In this document: one piece after another, positions 33,971 to 42,448 of the stretch
How positions within the stretch are numbered: the first letter of the stretch is position 1
Layout of the letters: every line of letters begins with the position of its first letter
Source: Desulfosporosinus sp.
GTDB lineage: Bacteria; Bacillota; Desulfitobacteriia; Desulfitobacteriales; Desulfitobacteriaceae
DNA length: 64,000 nucleotides
Direction of reading: 5' to 3'
Assembly: GCA_003513495.1 (NCBI GenBank)
Contig: DOPM01000046.1
Coordinates: 57,697-121,696 of the forward strand
Made by a program: the position numbers and the translations under genes
The notes under the pieces: generated by a model
Seen by the model: the letters and a program-made list of their open reading frames with translations, nothing else
Told to the model about the DNA's origin: nothing
Database searches by the model: none

Positions 33971-35446
33971 TTGTACGAAAGCACACGGGGTAATCTGTAC
34001 GACCAAACAGCATCGCAAGCTATTACTTTAGGAATGGTACCAAGCGGGGGGCTTTTTGTCCCTTCAAATTTTCCAGACTTGAATTGGCAGGACCTTCAGG
34101 GGTTAACCTATCGTGATGTCGCCAAACGTGTAATGATGCCATACCTTACGGACTTTTCAGAGGAAGCGCTTTCTAAAATCGTAAACGTATATTCAGATGG
34201 AACATTTGATGGCGAAGACCCTGCGCCTTTGGTTTCAGTAGGAAACTTTGGAGTGTTGGAGCTTTGGCATGGGCCTACGGCGGCTTTTAAAGACATGGCT
34301 TTACAGGTATTACCTGACTTATTAAAGGTTAGTCTTAAACAGTTTAACCGGGATGAAGAGGTTTTAATTCTGGTAGCAACCTCTGGAGATACTGGAAAAG
34401 CCGCCTTAGAAGGGTTTAAAAACCGAAATGGGATGCACATTGTTGTTTTTTACCCGGAGGGAGGCGTTAGCCCTGTTCAAGAGCGTCAAATGACTACAAC
34501 GGAAGGAAATAATACACACGTTGTTGCAGTTAAGGGAAACTTTGATCAATGTCAAACGGCAGTTAAACAAGTTTTTGCTTCGGAATTGTTAAAAGCTCAG
34601 CTTGAAAAGAAAAAACTAATTTTTTCCTCGGCTAATTCTATTAATTGGGGCAGGCTTTTACCCCAAATTGTCTATTATTATTGGGCCTATTTACAGGCGG
34701 TAAAGCAGGGGAAGATCCACTCAGGGAGTAAGATGAATGTCGTGGTTCCTACTGGGAATTTCGGTAACCTACAAGCCGCGTATTACGCTAAGCGTATGGG
34801 CCTTCCGATTAATCGAATTATTTGCGCTTCAAATAGCAATAATGTCTTGACGGATTTTTTTGCAACAGGAGTTTATCAAAGCCAACGATCCTTTTATCAA
34901 ACGATTTCGCCTTCCATGGACATTTTAGTGTCAAGTAATTTCGAACGTTTTCTTTTTGAAATGAGTGGCCGTGACGCAGAGAAAATTCAGGCCTGGTATA
35001 ATTCAAGCAATCAAGGATCCTTCGCGGTTGATTCTATGACCCTGAAAGCTTGTCAAGATACAGTTTACGCCGGGTGGGCAAATGAAGAGGAAACTCTTGA
35101 AACCATAGCAAGAAGTTATAAAACCTATCAGTATGTTTTTGATCCCCATACAGCGGTCGCCATGAAAGTGTACGAGGATTATCGTTATGAGACAAACGAT
35201 CAAACGTTCAGCGTTATAGCCTCAACAGCAAGCCCCTTCAAGTTTTCCTCGAATGTCATAAAAGGTTTAGCTAAAGAAAGACAGGAAAGCTGCCGAGATG
35301 AATGGCAAGCTCTTGATCGTTTAAACCAATTAACTGGATGGAAAGTTCCTCAGGGCTTACAAGGATTGGAAAACAAAGCAGAAAAATCAGTTTCATCGAT
35401 TAAACCCGAAGATATCTCTGAGTTTATCCAAAAGAAGTTTGCATAG
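33971..35446 (+). CDS. thrC: Threonine synthase, 491 aa
   Basis: A PLP fold type II enzyme of the long ThrC class: YESTRGNLYDQTASQAI..GLVP-like start, HGPTAAFKDMALQVL with the PLP lysine (near residue 105), VATSGDTGKAALEGF and the NFGNLQAAYYAKRMG stretch. It converts O-phosphohomoserine to threonine. The start is the TTG at 33971, nine bases after AAGGAGG; an upstream ATG at 33887 would add 28 unrelated residues. Single gene. Confidence 0.92.
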   Translation: MYESTRGNLYDQTASQAITLGMVPSGGLFVPSNFPDLNWQDLQGLTYRDVAKRVMMPYLTDFSEEALSKIVNVYSDGTFDGEDPAPLVSVGNFGVLELWHGPTAAFKDMALQVLPDLLKVSLKQFNRDEEVLILVATSGDTGKAALEGFKNRNGMHIVVFYPEGGVSPVQERQMTTTEGNNTHVVAVKGNFDQCQTAVKQVFASELLKAQLEKKKLIFSSANSINWGRLLPQIVYYYWAYLQAVKQGKIHSGSKMNVVVPTGNFGNLQAAYYAKRMGLPINRIICASNSNNVLTDFFATGVYQSQRSFYQTISPSMDILVSSNFERFLFEMSGRDAEKIQAWYNSSNQGSFAVDSMTLKACQDTVYAGWANEEETLETIARSYKTYQYVFDPHTAVAMKVYEDYRYETNDQTFSVIASTASPFKFSSNVIKGLAKERQESCRDEWQALDRLNQLTGWKVPQGLQGLENKAEKSVSSIKPEDISEFIQKKFA

Positions 35447-35490
35447 TATACGTGATACTAGACGTCTATTAGTGAATTAAACAGGATATA

Positions 35491-35526
35491 TTTTAAGGAG
35501 AGAGGAAGTTTCCTCTCTCCTTAAAA
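35491..35526. terminator. Bidirectional terminator thrC/pheA
   Basis: TTTTAAGGAGAGAGGAA pairs perfectly with TTCCTCTCTCCTTAAAA around GT. Its right end contains the stop codon of pheA. Confidence 0.85.
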
Positions 35527-36384
35527 TATTCTCTCATGGGGTTGTGCCTTTGGATAGGACCCCAGTAGTTTAACAGAAATACGTTCTTCCTTGAGTGCCC
35601 ACAAAACCTCTTGGATGGGTGGAGCAAAGACATAACCGTCCACATCAACAAAGAAAACGTACTCTCCCAGTATTCGCTTCGAGGGCCGGGATTCGATCCG
35701 GCTTAAATTGATTTGACGTTTAGCAAATTCCCCTAGAATTCGGTAGAGTGATCCTGGTTTGTTTTCTGCAATAACTAGAAGAGAGGTTTTATCGTCCCCA
35801 TCCGACATTTCAGCAAGACTATGACTGACTAGCACAAAGCGTGTGGCATTTAGCGTTGCATCTTGAATGCATTCCTGAAGAAGGTGAAGGTTATAGAGTT
35901 GAGCAGCTCGACGTGGTCCTATAGCGGCCCAGTTTTCTCGGATTGAAGAAATTCTATGGGCTGCCTCAGCAGTACTTAGACAAGTGACTTGTTGAGCATT
36001 AGGCAGGTGTTTCTCAAGAAACTCACGGCATTGCCCAATGGCTTGTTCATGAGAATAGACCCGTTCGATTTGTGCTAGGGGCATAGGTTCGTGGGCTAAA
36101 AGGCATTGATCAATAGGATGTACGAATTCATGATTGATAAAGAGATGCTCAGTCTGACCAAGAGTATCCATAGTTACGCCCACTTGCCCCTCTGTTGAAT
36201 TTTCCAAAGGGACAAAGGCCCAGTCAATTTCTTTATCATCGCAGGCGAATAGTAAACGAGGTATTGTAGAGAAGGGAATAAGCTCAGGGGGTGAATCAAT
36301 AAATTCAGACTGTGTGGTTAGAAATAAGTGAAGTGCCTCTTCCGAAAAGCTCCCCTTTGGTCCTAAATAGCCGATTTTTTTCAT
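35521..36384 (-). CDS. pheA: Prephenate dehydratase, 287 aa
   Basis: A catalytic PDT domain (IGYLGPKGSFSEEAL at the start; the NATRFVLVSH motif with the key Thr-Arg-Phe) and a C-terminal ACT domain (GSLYRILGEFAKRQINLSRIESRPSKR) for feedback by phenylalanine. It converts prephenate to phenylpyruvate. The ATG at 36384 has GGGAGG upstream. A weak leader hairpin GTCCC/GGGAC followed by AGATCTTTTTT lies just before the gene, perhaps an attenuator. Confidence 0.93.
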   Translation of the reverse strand: MKKIGYLGPKGSFSEEALHLFLTTQSEFIDSPPELIPFSTIPRLLFACDDKEIDWAFVPLENSTEGQVGVTMDTLGQTEHLFINHEFVHPIDQCLLAHEPMPLAQIERVYSHEQAIGQCREFLEKHLPNAQQVTCLSTAEAAHRISSIRENWAAIGPRRAAQLYNLHLLQECIQDATLNATRFVLVSHSLAEMSDGDDKTSLLVIAENKPGSLYRILGEFAKRQINLSRIESRPSKRILGEYVFFVDVDGYVFAPPIQEVLWALKEERISVKLLGSYPKAQPHERIF

Positions 36385-36585
36385 ATTCTGTATCCTCCCT
36401 AACTAAAAAAGATCTGTCCCATCCATTTAAGGGACGAGTCAGAATCTCAAGGTCTGCCCTCAAGTTTTTGCGACGCAATTGATACGATTATGTAAACACT
36501 TGATGAATATTGAATATATTTCTACTATCATAATACAGATAGAGATTATCGGCAAGTTTATTGTCGAAAGTGCTTGATCAACACT

Positions 36586-36700
36586 CTTGCATAGGGCGCA
36601 AGGATCGAGTAAAATATAGTTTAGAAGGTTGGGGAACCTTCTAAAGGGGATAGTGGACAAGGTGAAGCAGGCAGTGGAACGTACGCTGCCTGCTTCGCTA
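36586..36700. other. Intergenic region with three consecutive hairpins
   Basis: Between pheA and pepF (36385-36823, no gene) three stems follow each other: CTTGC/GCAAG inside ACTC/GAGT (about 36590-36614), TAGAAGGTT/AACCTTCTA (36622-36642), and GAAGCAGGCAG/CTGCCTGCTTC (36664-36696). No T-run follows on either strand directly. This could be a leader or small RNA; the strand is unknown and I recognise no riboswitch core. Confidence 0.4.
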
Positions 36701-36823
36701 TGTTTACAATAATTTGCTTCCTATGATTTGGTTAGTTTCATACTCTTATAATATCGTAGGAAATAGTAATTTTACAGTTGGATGTATATAATAAGATAGG
36801 TAAAACTTTAGGGGGGTAAATTA

Positions 36824-38626
36824 GTGGAACAACAACGACTAAAGTCCAGAGCAGAGATTTTAGATGCTCATAAATGGCATTTAGAAGACATTTTTTCAAA
36901 TAATAATCAATGGGAAGAGGAGTTTGTTCTAGTCGAAAAACTCCTAGCCGATGGAATGAAATTTCAGGGTCATTTAGCTGATGACGCGGATACATTAATA
37001 GCGTGTTTTGAGTGGATGGATGATCTAAGTCTTCGTATTGCAGAAGTATATGCTTACGCTCGTATGCGTCGGGATGAGGACAATAGGAATGCCAACTATC
37101 AAGCCCTAACTGATCGAGCGGGAGCTCTAGCCGTTAAGGTGAGTAGTGCGGCATCTTTCGTGGTTCCAGAATTACTAGCAATGCCAGAGGGGAAACTAGA
37201 GGAATTCCGCGCAAATTCAGCCAAAATGGAACTCTATAACCATGCCCTGGATGATATCCTACGCAAGAAAGAACATATTCTCAGTTCTGCAGAGGAACGA
37301 TTATTAGCTGAAGCTGGAGAATTGGCAGAGGCTCCAGGGGCGATCTTTTCCATGGCTAATAACGCAGATCTTAAATTTCCAAATATCATTGACGAATCCG
37401 GTCAGTCTATTGAATTAACAAAAGGTAATTTTATACAATTTATGGAGAGTCACAAGCAGGAGGTGCGAAAATCAGCTTTCAAAACCCTTTATAGCACCTA
37501 TGATAAGCAAAGGAATACCTGGGCGGCAACTCTAAATTCGAGTGTAAAGTCTGATGTTTTTTTTGCTAAGATTAGGAATTACCCTTCGGCGCTTGAGGCT
37601 TCCTTAGATGATGATCGAGTTCCTTTAACGGTGTATACTTCCCTCATCGATACCGTACACGAATTTTTGCCCCATATGCATCGGTATGTTCAATTGCGCA
37701 AAAAGATCTTAAAGCTTGATGAATTACATATGTATGATATTTATGTGCCAATTGTCCCGGAAACTACCATGAAGATCAGCTATGAAGAAGCAAAGAATAT
37801 GGTTCTTGAAGGGCTAAAACCACTTGGAAATGATTATATTAGTATCTTAAACGAAGGATTTTCAAAACGGTGGATTGATGTTTATGAAAATGAAGGCAAA
37901 ACTAGTGGAGCCTACTCTTGGGGTACATACCGAGCGCATCCCTATGTCTTACTAAATCATCAAGACACGTTGGATTCTATGTTTACCCTTGCACATGAGA
38001 TGGGACACTCCTTACACACCTATTTATCGAATCGCCAACAGCCCCATCTTTATGCAGGATACAAGATTTTTGTCGCTGAAGTTGCCTCAACATTAAATGA
38101 ATCCTTAATAATGGAACATCTTTTAAAAGAAACAAAAGACGTTAAAATTCTAGCCTATTTGATTAACCATTATCTTGAGCAGTTCCGAGGAACTATTTTT
38201 AGGCAGACTATGTTCGCCGAATTTGAGAAAAAGATCCATGGCGTTGTTGAGGAAGGTGGAGCATTAACTGCCGACAACCTATCGGAAATGTACCGTGAAT
38301 TAAATGCACTATACTACGGACAAGAGGTTGTCCTTGATCCAGAAATCGCCTTAGAATGGGCGCGTATACCCCATTTTTATAACGCGTTTTACGTTTACAA
38401 ATATGCCACAGGTTTCTCTGCGGCAATTGCCTTTGCTCGAGCGATTCTTGAAGAAGGTGAACCAGCAGTGGCTCGCTATATAGAATTCTTAAGTAGTGGA
38501 AGTTCGGACTATCCCATTGAATTACTGCGTAAGGCGGGCGTAGATATGGAGACACCTGTCCCTGTTCGGGATGCTTTGCAAGTTTTTGCAGGTCTAGTAG
38601 ATAAGTTGGAGGATCTTCTGAATTAA
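36824..38626 (+). CDS. pepF: Oligoendopeptidase F (M3 family), 600 aa
   Basis: A zinc metallopeptidase of normal length. The HExxH motif is in LAHEMGHSLHTYLS (near residue 390), with the third ligand Glu in VAEVASTLNE. The N-terminal helical domain and the conserved SYSWGTYRAHPYVLLN-like segment (GAYSWGTYRAHPYV) are present. It cleaves short peptides in the cytoplasm. The GTG start at 36824 follows TAGGGGGG. Confidence 0.95.
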   Translation: MEQQRLKSRAEILDAHKWHLEDIFSNNNQWEEEFVLVEKLLADGMKFQGHLADDADTLIACFEWMDDLSLRIAEVYAYARMRRDEDNRNANYQALTDRAGALAVKVSSAASFVVPELLAMPEGKLEEFRANSAKMELYNHALDDILRKKEHILSSAEERLLAEAGELAEAPGAIFSMANNADLKFPNIIDESGQSIELTKGNFIQFMESHKQEVRKSAFKTLYSTYDKQRNTWAATLNSSVKSDVFFAKIRNYPSALEASLDDDRVPLTVYTSLIDTVHEFLPHMHRYVQLRKKILKLDELHMYDIYVPIVPETTMKISYEEAKNMVLEGLKPLGNDYISILNEGFSKRWIDVYENEGKTSGAYSWGTYRAHPYVLLNHQDTLDSMFTLAHEMGHSLHTYLSNRQQPHLYAGYKIFVAEVASTLNESLIMEHLLKETKDVKILAYLINHYLEQFRGTIFRQTMFAEFEKKIHGVVEEGGALTADNLSEMYRELNALYYGQEVVLDPEIALEWARIPHFYNAFYVYKYATGFSAAIAFARAILEEGEPAVARYIEFLSSGSSDYPIELLRKAGVDMETPVPVRDALQVFAGLVDKLEDLLN

Positions 38627-38705
38627 GTGAGATATTTTGGTCCTATTGAATTGTGTCTCATTGTGTGGGGGTCAGACCCCAAGGGGGGATTGAGGGGGGG
38701 ATTGT

Positions 38706-39338
38706 ATGGAAACTATAGCTTCACAAGATAGGTTTCAACAAATAATTCAGGTGGCTCAGGGGTTTTATGCTCGAAAAGATCGTGCTCATGATTTAGACCA
38801 TGCTTTGAGAGTTAGAGAATGGGGTAAAAAACTAGCGAAAGCTGAAGGAGCAGATTCAACTGTCATTGAATTGGCAGCAATTCTGCATGATATCGGTCGT
38901 TCAGGTGCCGTAGAAAAAACACATGCTGAAAGTAGTGCGGGTTTAGCAGTGAATATTTTGCAAAAAAACGGGTATTCTGAGGATGTAGTGACGCAAGTGA
39001 AAGAAGCGATTATTTCTCATTCTCGCGAGGCGGGGCATGAACCAAAGACTCTTGAAGCAAAAATCCTGTACGATGCTGATAAATTGGATTTTGTAGGAGC
39101 CATAGGGATAGGGCGATTGTTTACATTGGCTGGAGTTGAAGGATGGACTTTAAGCGGTGAAAACTCCTGTGAAGATTTTTATCAGAAAAAGATTAGAACC
39201 TATAGAGACCATTTATTTACGCAAACGGCTAAAGGATATTTTGACCCATTATTTCTTTACATGGAAGGATTTTGGCAAGAGCTTCATGCTGAAGGACTTA
39301 GATTATCTGATTCTGGACAAGCTAATTTTAGTGAGTGA
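38706..39338 (+). CDS. HD-domain phosphohydrolase (YedJ-like), 210 aa
   Basis: An HD fold with HDLDHALRVREWGKKLA, AAILHDIGRSG, IISHSRE and ILYDADKLDFVGAIGIGR, the order of uncharacterised YedJ-type hydrolases. A nucleotide or phosphoester substrate is likely. The ATG at 38706 is preceded by GGGGGGATT. The leader holds a short palindrome GGGGTC/GACCCC at about 38668-38682. Confidence 0.8.
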   Translation: METIASQDRFQQIIQVAQGFYARKDRAHDLDHALRVREWGKKLAKAEGADSTVIELAAILHDIGRSGAVEKTHAESSAGLAVNILQKNGYSEDVVTQVKEAIISHSREAGHEPKTLEAKILYDADKLDFVGAIGIGRLFTLAGVEGWTLSGENSCEDFYQKKIRTYRDHLFTQTAKGYFDPLFLYMEGFWQELHAEGLRLSDSGQANFSE

Positions 39339-39367
39339 ATAAAAGCTTGAAAGGATGAATCAAACTA

Positions 39368-39607
39368 ATGGGTTGGCTCTGGCGGTTATTAACTCTTGTT
39401 ATTTTTCTTGGATTTGTTCATACCCTGATTAGTCCACAACCAAAACCATTTATTGCTTGGTCAGATGGACAAAATTTGGTAAAGATAATTCAGGGAGAAT
39501 TGAAACAATGGCAAAGATTATCACAAGACCTTCCTGCAAGTATTGAAGTTGAAGTACGTAGGCTATGGATGGACTTTCAACCAAATACTAATGGAAAAGA
39601 AGTCTAA
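39368..39607 (+). CDS. Small membrane-anchored protein, 79 aa
   Basis: One N-terminal hydrophobic helix (LLTLVIFLGFVHTLI) that could anchor or be cleaved, then a soluble part (SDGQNLVKIIQGELKQWQRL...). No family recognised. The ATG at 39368 follows GAAAGGATGAATC. It lies 30 bases after the HD gene and may share its transcript. Confidence 0.5.
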   Translation: MGWLWRLLTLVIFLGFVHTLISPQPKPFIAWSDGQNLVKIIQGELKQWQRLSQDLPASIEVEVRRLWMDFQPNTNGKEV

Positions 39608-39699
39608 TGGTTAAAAGTGTAGTATTTATGAGATTGTCTTTTAAAAAAACTATAAGTATGGTATATTAAGATGAATTGGATTAAAAAGGAGTGAAGATA

Positions 39700-40026
39700 A
39701 TGGTTAATATTACGGAAATAGCAGCCCAAAAAGTTAAAGAAGTGCTTAAAAATCAAAATAAAGAAGATGCATTTCTTCGCCTTTATCTTGTAGGCGTTGG
39801 CTGAGGTGGGCCGAATTTCGGCATGACTCTGGAAGAGTCAAAAACAGATGAAGATATTCTTGATGTAGAGCACGGTGTGTCTATACTAACGGATAAAAAA
39901 CTTACTACTTACTTAGAAGGGGCTGTCGTTGATTATATCGAATCCAGCCAGGGTGGTGGATTTGAAATTCGTACGGCAAAGTCTGGCGGAGGTTGCGGCG
40001 ATAGTTGCGGCGGAAGCTGTTCATAA
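39700..40026 (+). CDS. HesB/IscA-like selenoprotein with in-frame UGA, 108 aa
   Basis: An ATG at 39700 with AAGGAG upstream opens a frame in which codon 35 is TGA (39802-39804), after which the same frame continues to TAA at 40024. Read through, the protein has the A-type Fe-S carrier fold, with VGVG-U-GGPNFGMTLEES where IscA/HesB has GCxGxxY. Sec35 falls where E. coli IscA has the cluster ligand Cys35. The tail is rich in cysteine (Cys99, 103, 107), again where IscA has its CGC ligands. HesB-like selenoproteins are known from comparative genomics. A SECIS-like hairpin follows the UGA (39825-39839). Alternatives are a frame broken by mutation or a sequencing error, which the exact fit of the UGA to the ligand position makes unlikely. 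Confidence 0.85.
39805..39839 (+). promoter_or_regulatory. Candidate bacterial SECIS element
   Basis: Directly after the UGA come two hairpins: GCCGA/TCGGC (39810-39822) and GACTC/GAGTC with loop TGGAA (39825-39839). The second has its apical loop about 26-30 bases after the UGA with G residues in the loop, as SelB-binding elements in bacteria do. Confidence 0.55.
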
Positions 40027-40035
40027 TGAATCTCT

Positions 40036-40065
40036 AAAAGAGAGCTCACATTGAGCTCTCTTTTT
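40036..40065 (+). terminator. Terminator after the selenoprotein gene
   Basis: AAAAGAGAGCTCA / TGAGCTCTCTTTTT around CAT, ten bases after the stop. Confidence 0.85.
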
Positions 40066-40191
40066 CGTCAATATGACCATATGGACCGAGAATGCATTTT
40101 GTATTAAGTTTTATTATGCTTGAGTATACTTCATAAATATGTTAGTCTAATCCCCATAATGATACACACGTATACAAAGAGAGGATGATCT

Positions 40192-40488
40192 ATGGCTATG
40201 CCACAAAATGAAGCATCAAATCGTGCAATTATTACCGTATTAGGTCGTGACCAGATTGGAATTATCGCATGGGTCTCAGGGCGACTCGCAGAATATAGCG
40301 TGAACATCTTGGACATCAGTCAAACTATCTTGAACGAATTTTTTACCATGATCATGGTAGTTGACCTAGAACCTTCTTCTATAGAACTTGTTGATTTGTC
40401 AGTCTCCCTGGAACAAGAGGGAAATGAGAAGGGGCTACAGGTAAAGGTTCAACACGAGGACATATTTACCTTTATGCATCGTATCTAA
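40192..40488 (+). CDS. ACT-domain protein (UPF0237), 98 aa
   Basis: A single ACT domain: AIITVLGRDQIGIIAWVSGRLAEYSVNILDISQTI, as in UPF0237 proteins, which sit next to UPF0210 (DUF711) genes in many Firmicutes. The pair is conserved but its role is unknown; ligand-controlled regulation is inferred. The ATG at 40192 follows GAGAGGA. Confidence 0.9.
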   Translation: MAMPQNEASNRAIITVLGRDQIGIIAWVSGRLAEYSVNILDISQTILNEFFTMIMVVDLEPSSIELVDLSVSLEQEGNEKGLQVKVQHEDIFTFMHRI

Positions 40489-40556
40489 GTTGAAATCCAG
40501 AAGTAATTTCTAAAGATACTCAAGAAGTATTTAAGAAAGGAATAGTGGAGGGCATC

Positions 40557-41924
40557 ATGACTATTACGTTCGCACAAGAAGAAATACAACAAACGATTAA
40601 TATGATACATAAGGAAAACCTTGATATTCGAACCATTACCATGGGGATCAGTCTGCTTGATTGCAGCTCAGAAGATATTGCTAAAATGGAAAAGAATATC
40701 TACGACAAGATCACCAAAAATGCAGGGCGTTTAGTGACCGTAGGTGAGCAAATTTCAGCTCGTTATGGGATTCCTATTATTAATAAACGAGTTTCAGTTA
40801 CTCCTATAGCGATTGCCGCTGCACAAATGAACTCAGAAGAAATGGTGCGGATCGCTAAGGTGTTAAATAAGGCTGCTCGTGAGATTGGCATTAATTTTAT
40901 CGGTGGTTTTTCTTCCCTGGTTCAAAAAGGATTTACGGCAGGAGATAGGGCACTTATTGACTCTATCCCACAAGCTCTAAGTGAAACGGAATTTGTTTGT
41001 TCGTCCGTGAATATTGGATCTACTAAAGCAGGAATCAACATGGATGCAGTTCTTAAAATGGGTAAAGTGATTCTACAATCGGCACAACTTACTGCAGACA
41101 GTGATGGTATAGCGGCTGCAAAACTAGTGGTCTTCTGTAATGCACCAGAGGATAATCCTTTCATGGCAGGGGCTTTTCACGGCGTAGGAGAACCGGATTG
41201 TGTTATCAATGTCGGTGTAAGTGGGCCAGGAGTTGTAGCAAAGGTTGTCAAAGAATATCCAGAAGCAGATTTTAGCGAGCTTTCTAATCTGATTAAACAA
41301 ACCTCTTTCAAAATAACCCGTATGGGTGAGTTAATAGGGCGTGCTGCCTCGAAGTCCTTAAGTGTTCCTTTCGGAATTGTAGACCTTTCCTTGGCACCAA
41401 CACCTGCTATAGGAGACAGTGTTGCCGAAATACTTGAGAATATGGGACTTGAACGATGCGGTACACATGGTACTACAGCAGCCTTGGCTTTACTCAATGA
41501 TGCCGTTAAAAAGGGAGGAGCGATGGCTTCGTCTCATGTTGGAGGGTTGAGTGGAGCTTTTATTCCTGTTTCAGAGGATGCAGGAATGGTAAGGGCTGTC
41601 GAAGAAGGAGCATTGACCCTGGATAAGTTGGAAGCCATGACTTGTGTTTGTTCTGTTGGTCTAGATATGATTGCCTTGCCAGGTGACGTAAGTTCAGAAA
41701 CGATTTCGGCTATCATTGCGGATGAAGCAGCAATAGGGATGATTAATAAGAAAACAACTGCCGTTCGAGTGATCCCTGCAATCGGTAAGAAGGCTGGAGA
41801 TCGGGTAGAATTCGGAGGGCTTTTAGGAGGAGCACCAGTCATTGCCATCCATCCCTATTCTTCAAACATGTTTGTTCGCCGTGGAGGGCGAATACCAGCG
41901 CCGATTATCAGTCTCACAAACTAA
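40557..41924 (+). CDS. UPF0210/DUF711 protein (PFL-fold like), 455 aa
   Basis: The whole chain fits DUF711: DIRTITMGISLLDC, INFIGGFSSLVQKG, FVCSSVNIGSTKAGINMDAV, and the C-terminal GGRIPAPIISLTN. The fold is related to glycyl-radical enzymes, although no radical glycine motif is known here. The ATG at 40557 follows GGAGGG and is chosen over an ATG four codons earlier. Downstream partner of the ACT protein; terminated at 41947. Confidence 0.92.
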   Translation: MTITFAQEEIQQTINMIHKENLDIRTITMGISLLDCSSEDIAKMEKNIYDKITKNAGRLVTVGEQISARYGIPIINKRVSVTPIAIAAAQMNSEEMVRIAKVLNKAAREIGINFIGGFSSLVQKGFTAGDRALIDSIPQALSETEFVCSSVNIGSTKAGINMDAVLKMGKVILQSAQLTADSDGIAAAKLVVFCNAPEDNPFMAGAFHGVGEPDCVINVGVSGPGVVAKVVKEYPEADFSELSNLIKQTSFKITRMGELIGRAASKSLSVPFGIVDLSLAPTPAIGDSVAEILENMGLERCGTHGTTAALALLNDAVKKGGAMASSHVGGLSGAFIPVSEDAGMVRAVEEGALTLDKLEAMTCVCSVGLDMIALPGDVSSETISAIIADEAAIGMINKKTTAVRVIPAIGKKAGDRVEFGGLLGGAPVIAIHPYSSNMFVRRGGRIPAPIISLTN

Positions 41925-41946
41925 TCAATTTTATTGTGATTTAGGG

Positions 41947-41976
41947 AAAAGACCTCTTTTTAAGGAGGTCTTTTTT
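41947..41976 (+). terminator. Terminator of the ACT-DUF711 operon
   Basis: AAAAGACCTC / GAGGTCTTTT followed by more T. Confidence 0.85.
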
Positions 41977-42321
41977 ATTATTTAACCGGCCACCTCTATA
42001 TGAATGCCAATTTAATACTTATAACTTTATGAGATAAATGGAGCCTAATGCTGTGGCTTTGGACATCAAGAAGAGGATAGAAATGGTCTCTGAGGAATAT
42101 AATGGATGAATGTATCGTCCAAATAAGGATACACTGTTATAGGGGTTTTGAGTGGACAACCCCATAGCAATATAAAAGAGGGTGCAGGTTCTTACCCCTA
42201 GAAGGATTTAAGGTGTGATAATCCTCGTAAAAATGGGGATTTTCTTATATAAAGGGATTAATTACCTTAACTAAAATGCAGGACATTTTCTGTTTGTCTC
42301 GAATATTATTATTTATAGTAA
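41977..42321. other. Intergenic region before the riboswitch
   Basis: No gene seen. It holds two weak stems: GGGGTT/AACCCC near 42141-42164, and AATCC/GGATT near 42219-42242. The promoter of the riboswitch transcript must lie in its right part; I do not see a convincing one. Confidence 0.4.
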
Positions 42322-42448
42322 GAGCTGAATCCAAAGCCTATCCTTTGGAGCGGGGGATTATTTTGGGGTGAATCACGTTGCCTTTCACGTGTAGGGCTAA
42401 CACCTACTGCCCGAATCCGTCAACTAACCTCGTAAGCTAAGAAAGGTG
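42322..42448 (+). promoter_or_regulatory. ydaO-type c-di-AMP riboswitch
   Basis: The conserved blocks of the ydaO/yuaA motif are in order: GCTGAATCC, GGAGCGGGGGA, TTTTGGGGTGAATC, an internal stem, TAGGGCTAACACCTA, then GCCCGAATCCGTCAACTAAC, CTCGTAAGC and AGAAAGG. This RNA binds c-di-AMP and turns down cell-wall hydrolase and osmolyte genes. The NlpC/P60 gene directly downstream is a classic target. The 3' end overlaps the gene's AAGG, so control at translation is possible. Confidence 0.92.

Noticed and set aside
39823..40026. Separate 67-aa gene starting at the ATG after the TGA
   Set aside because: No ribosome-binding site there, and it would lack the N-terminal half of the HesB fold, which is encoded in the same frame before the TGA.
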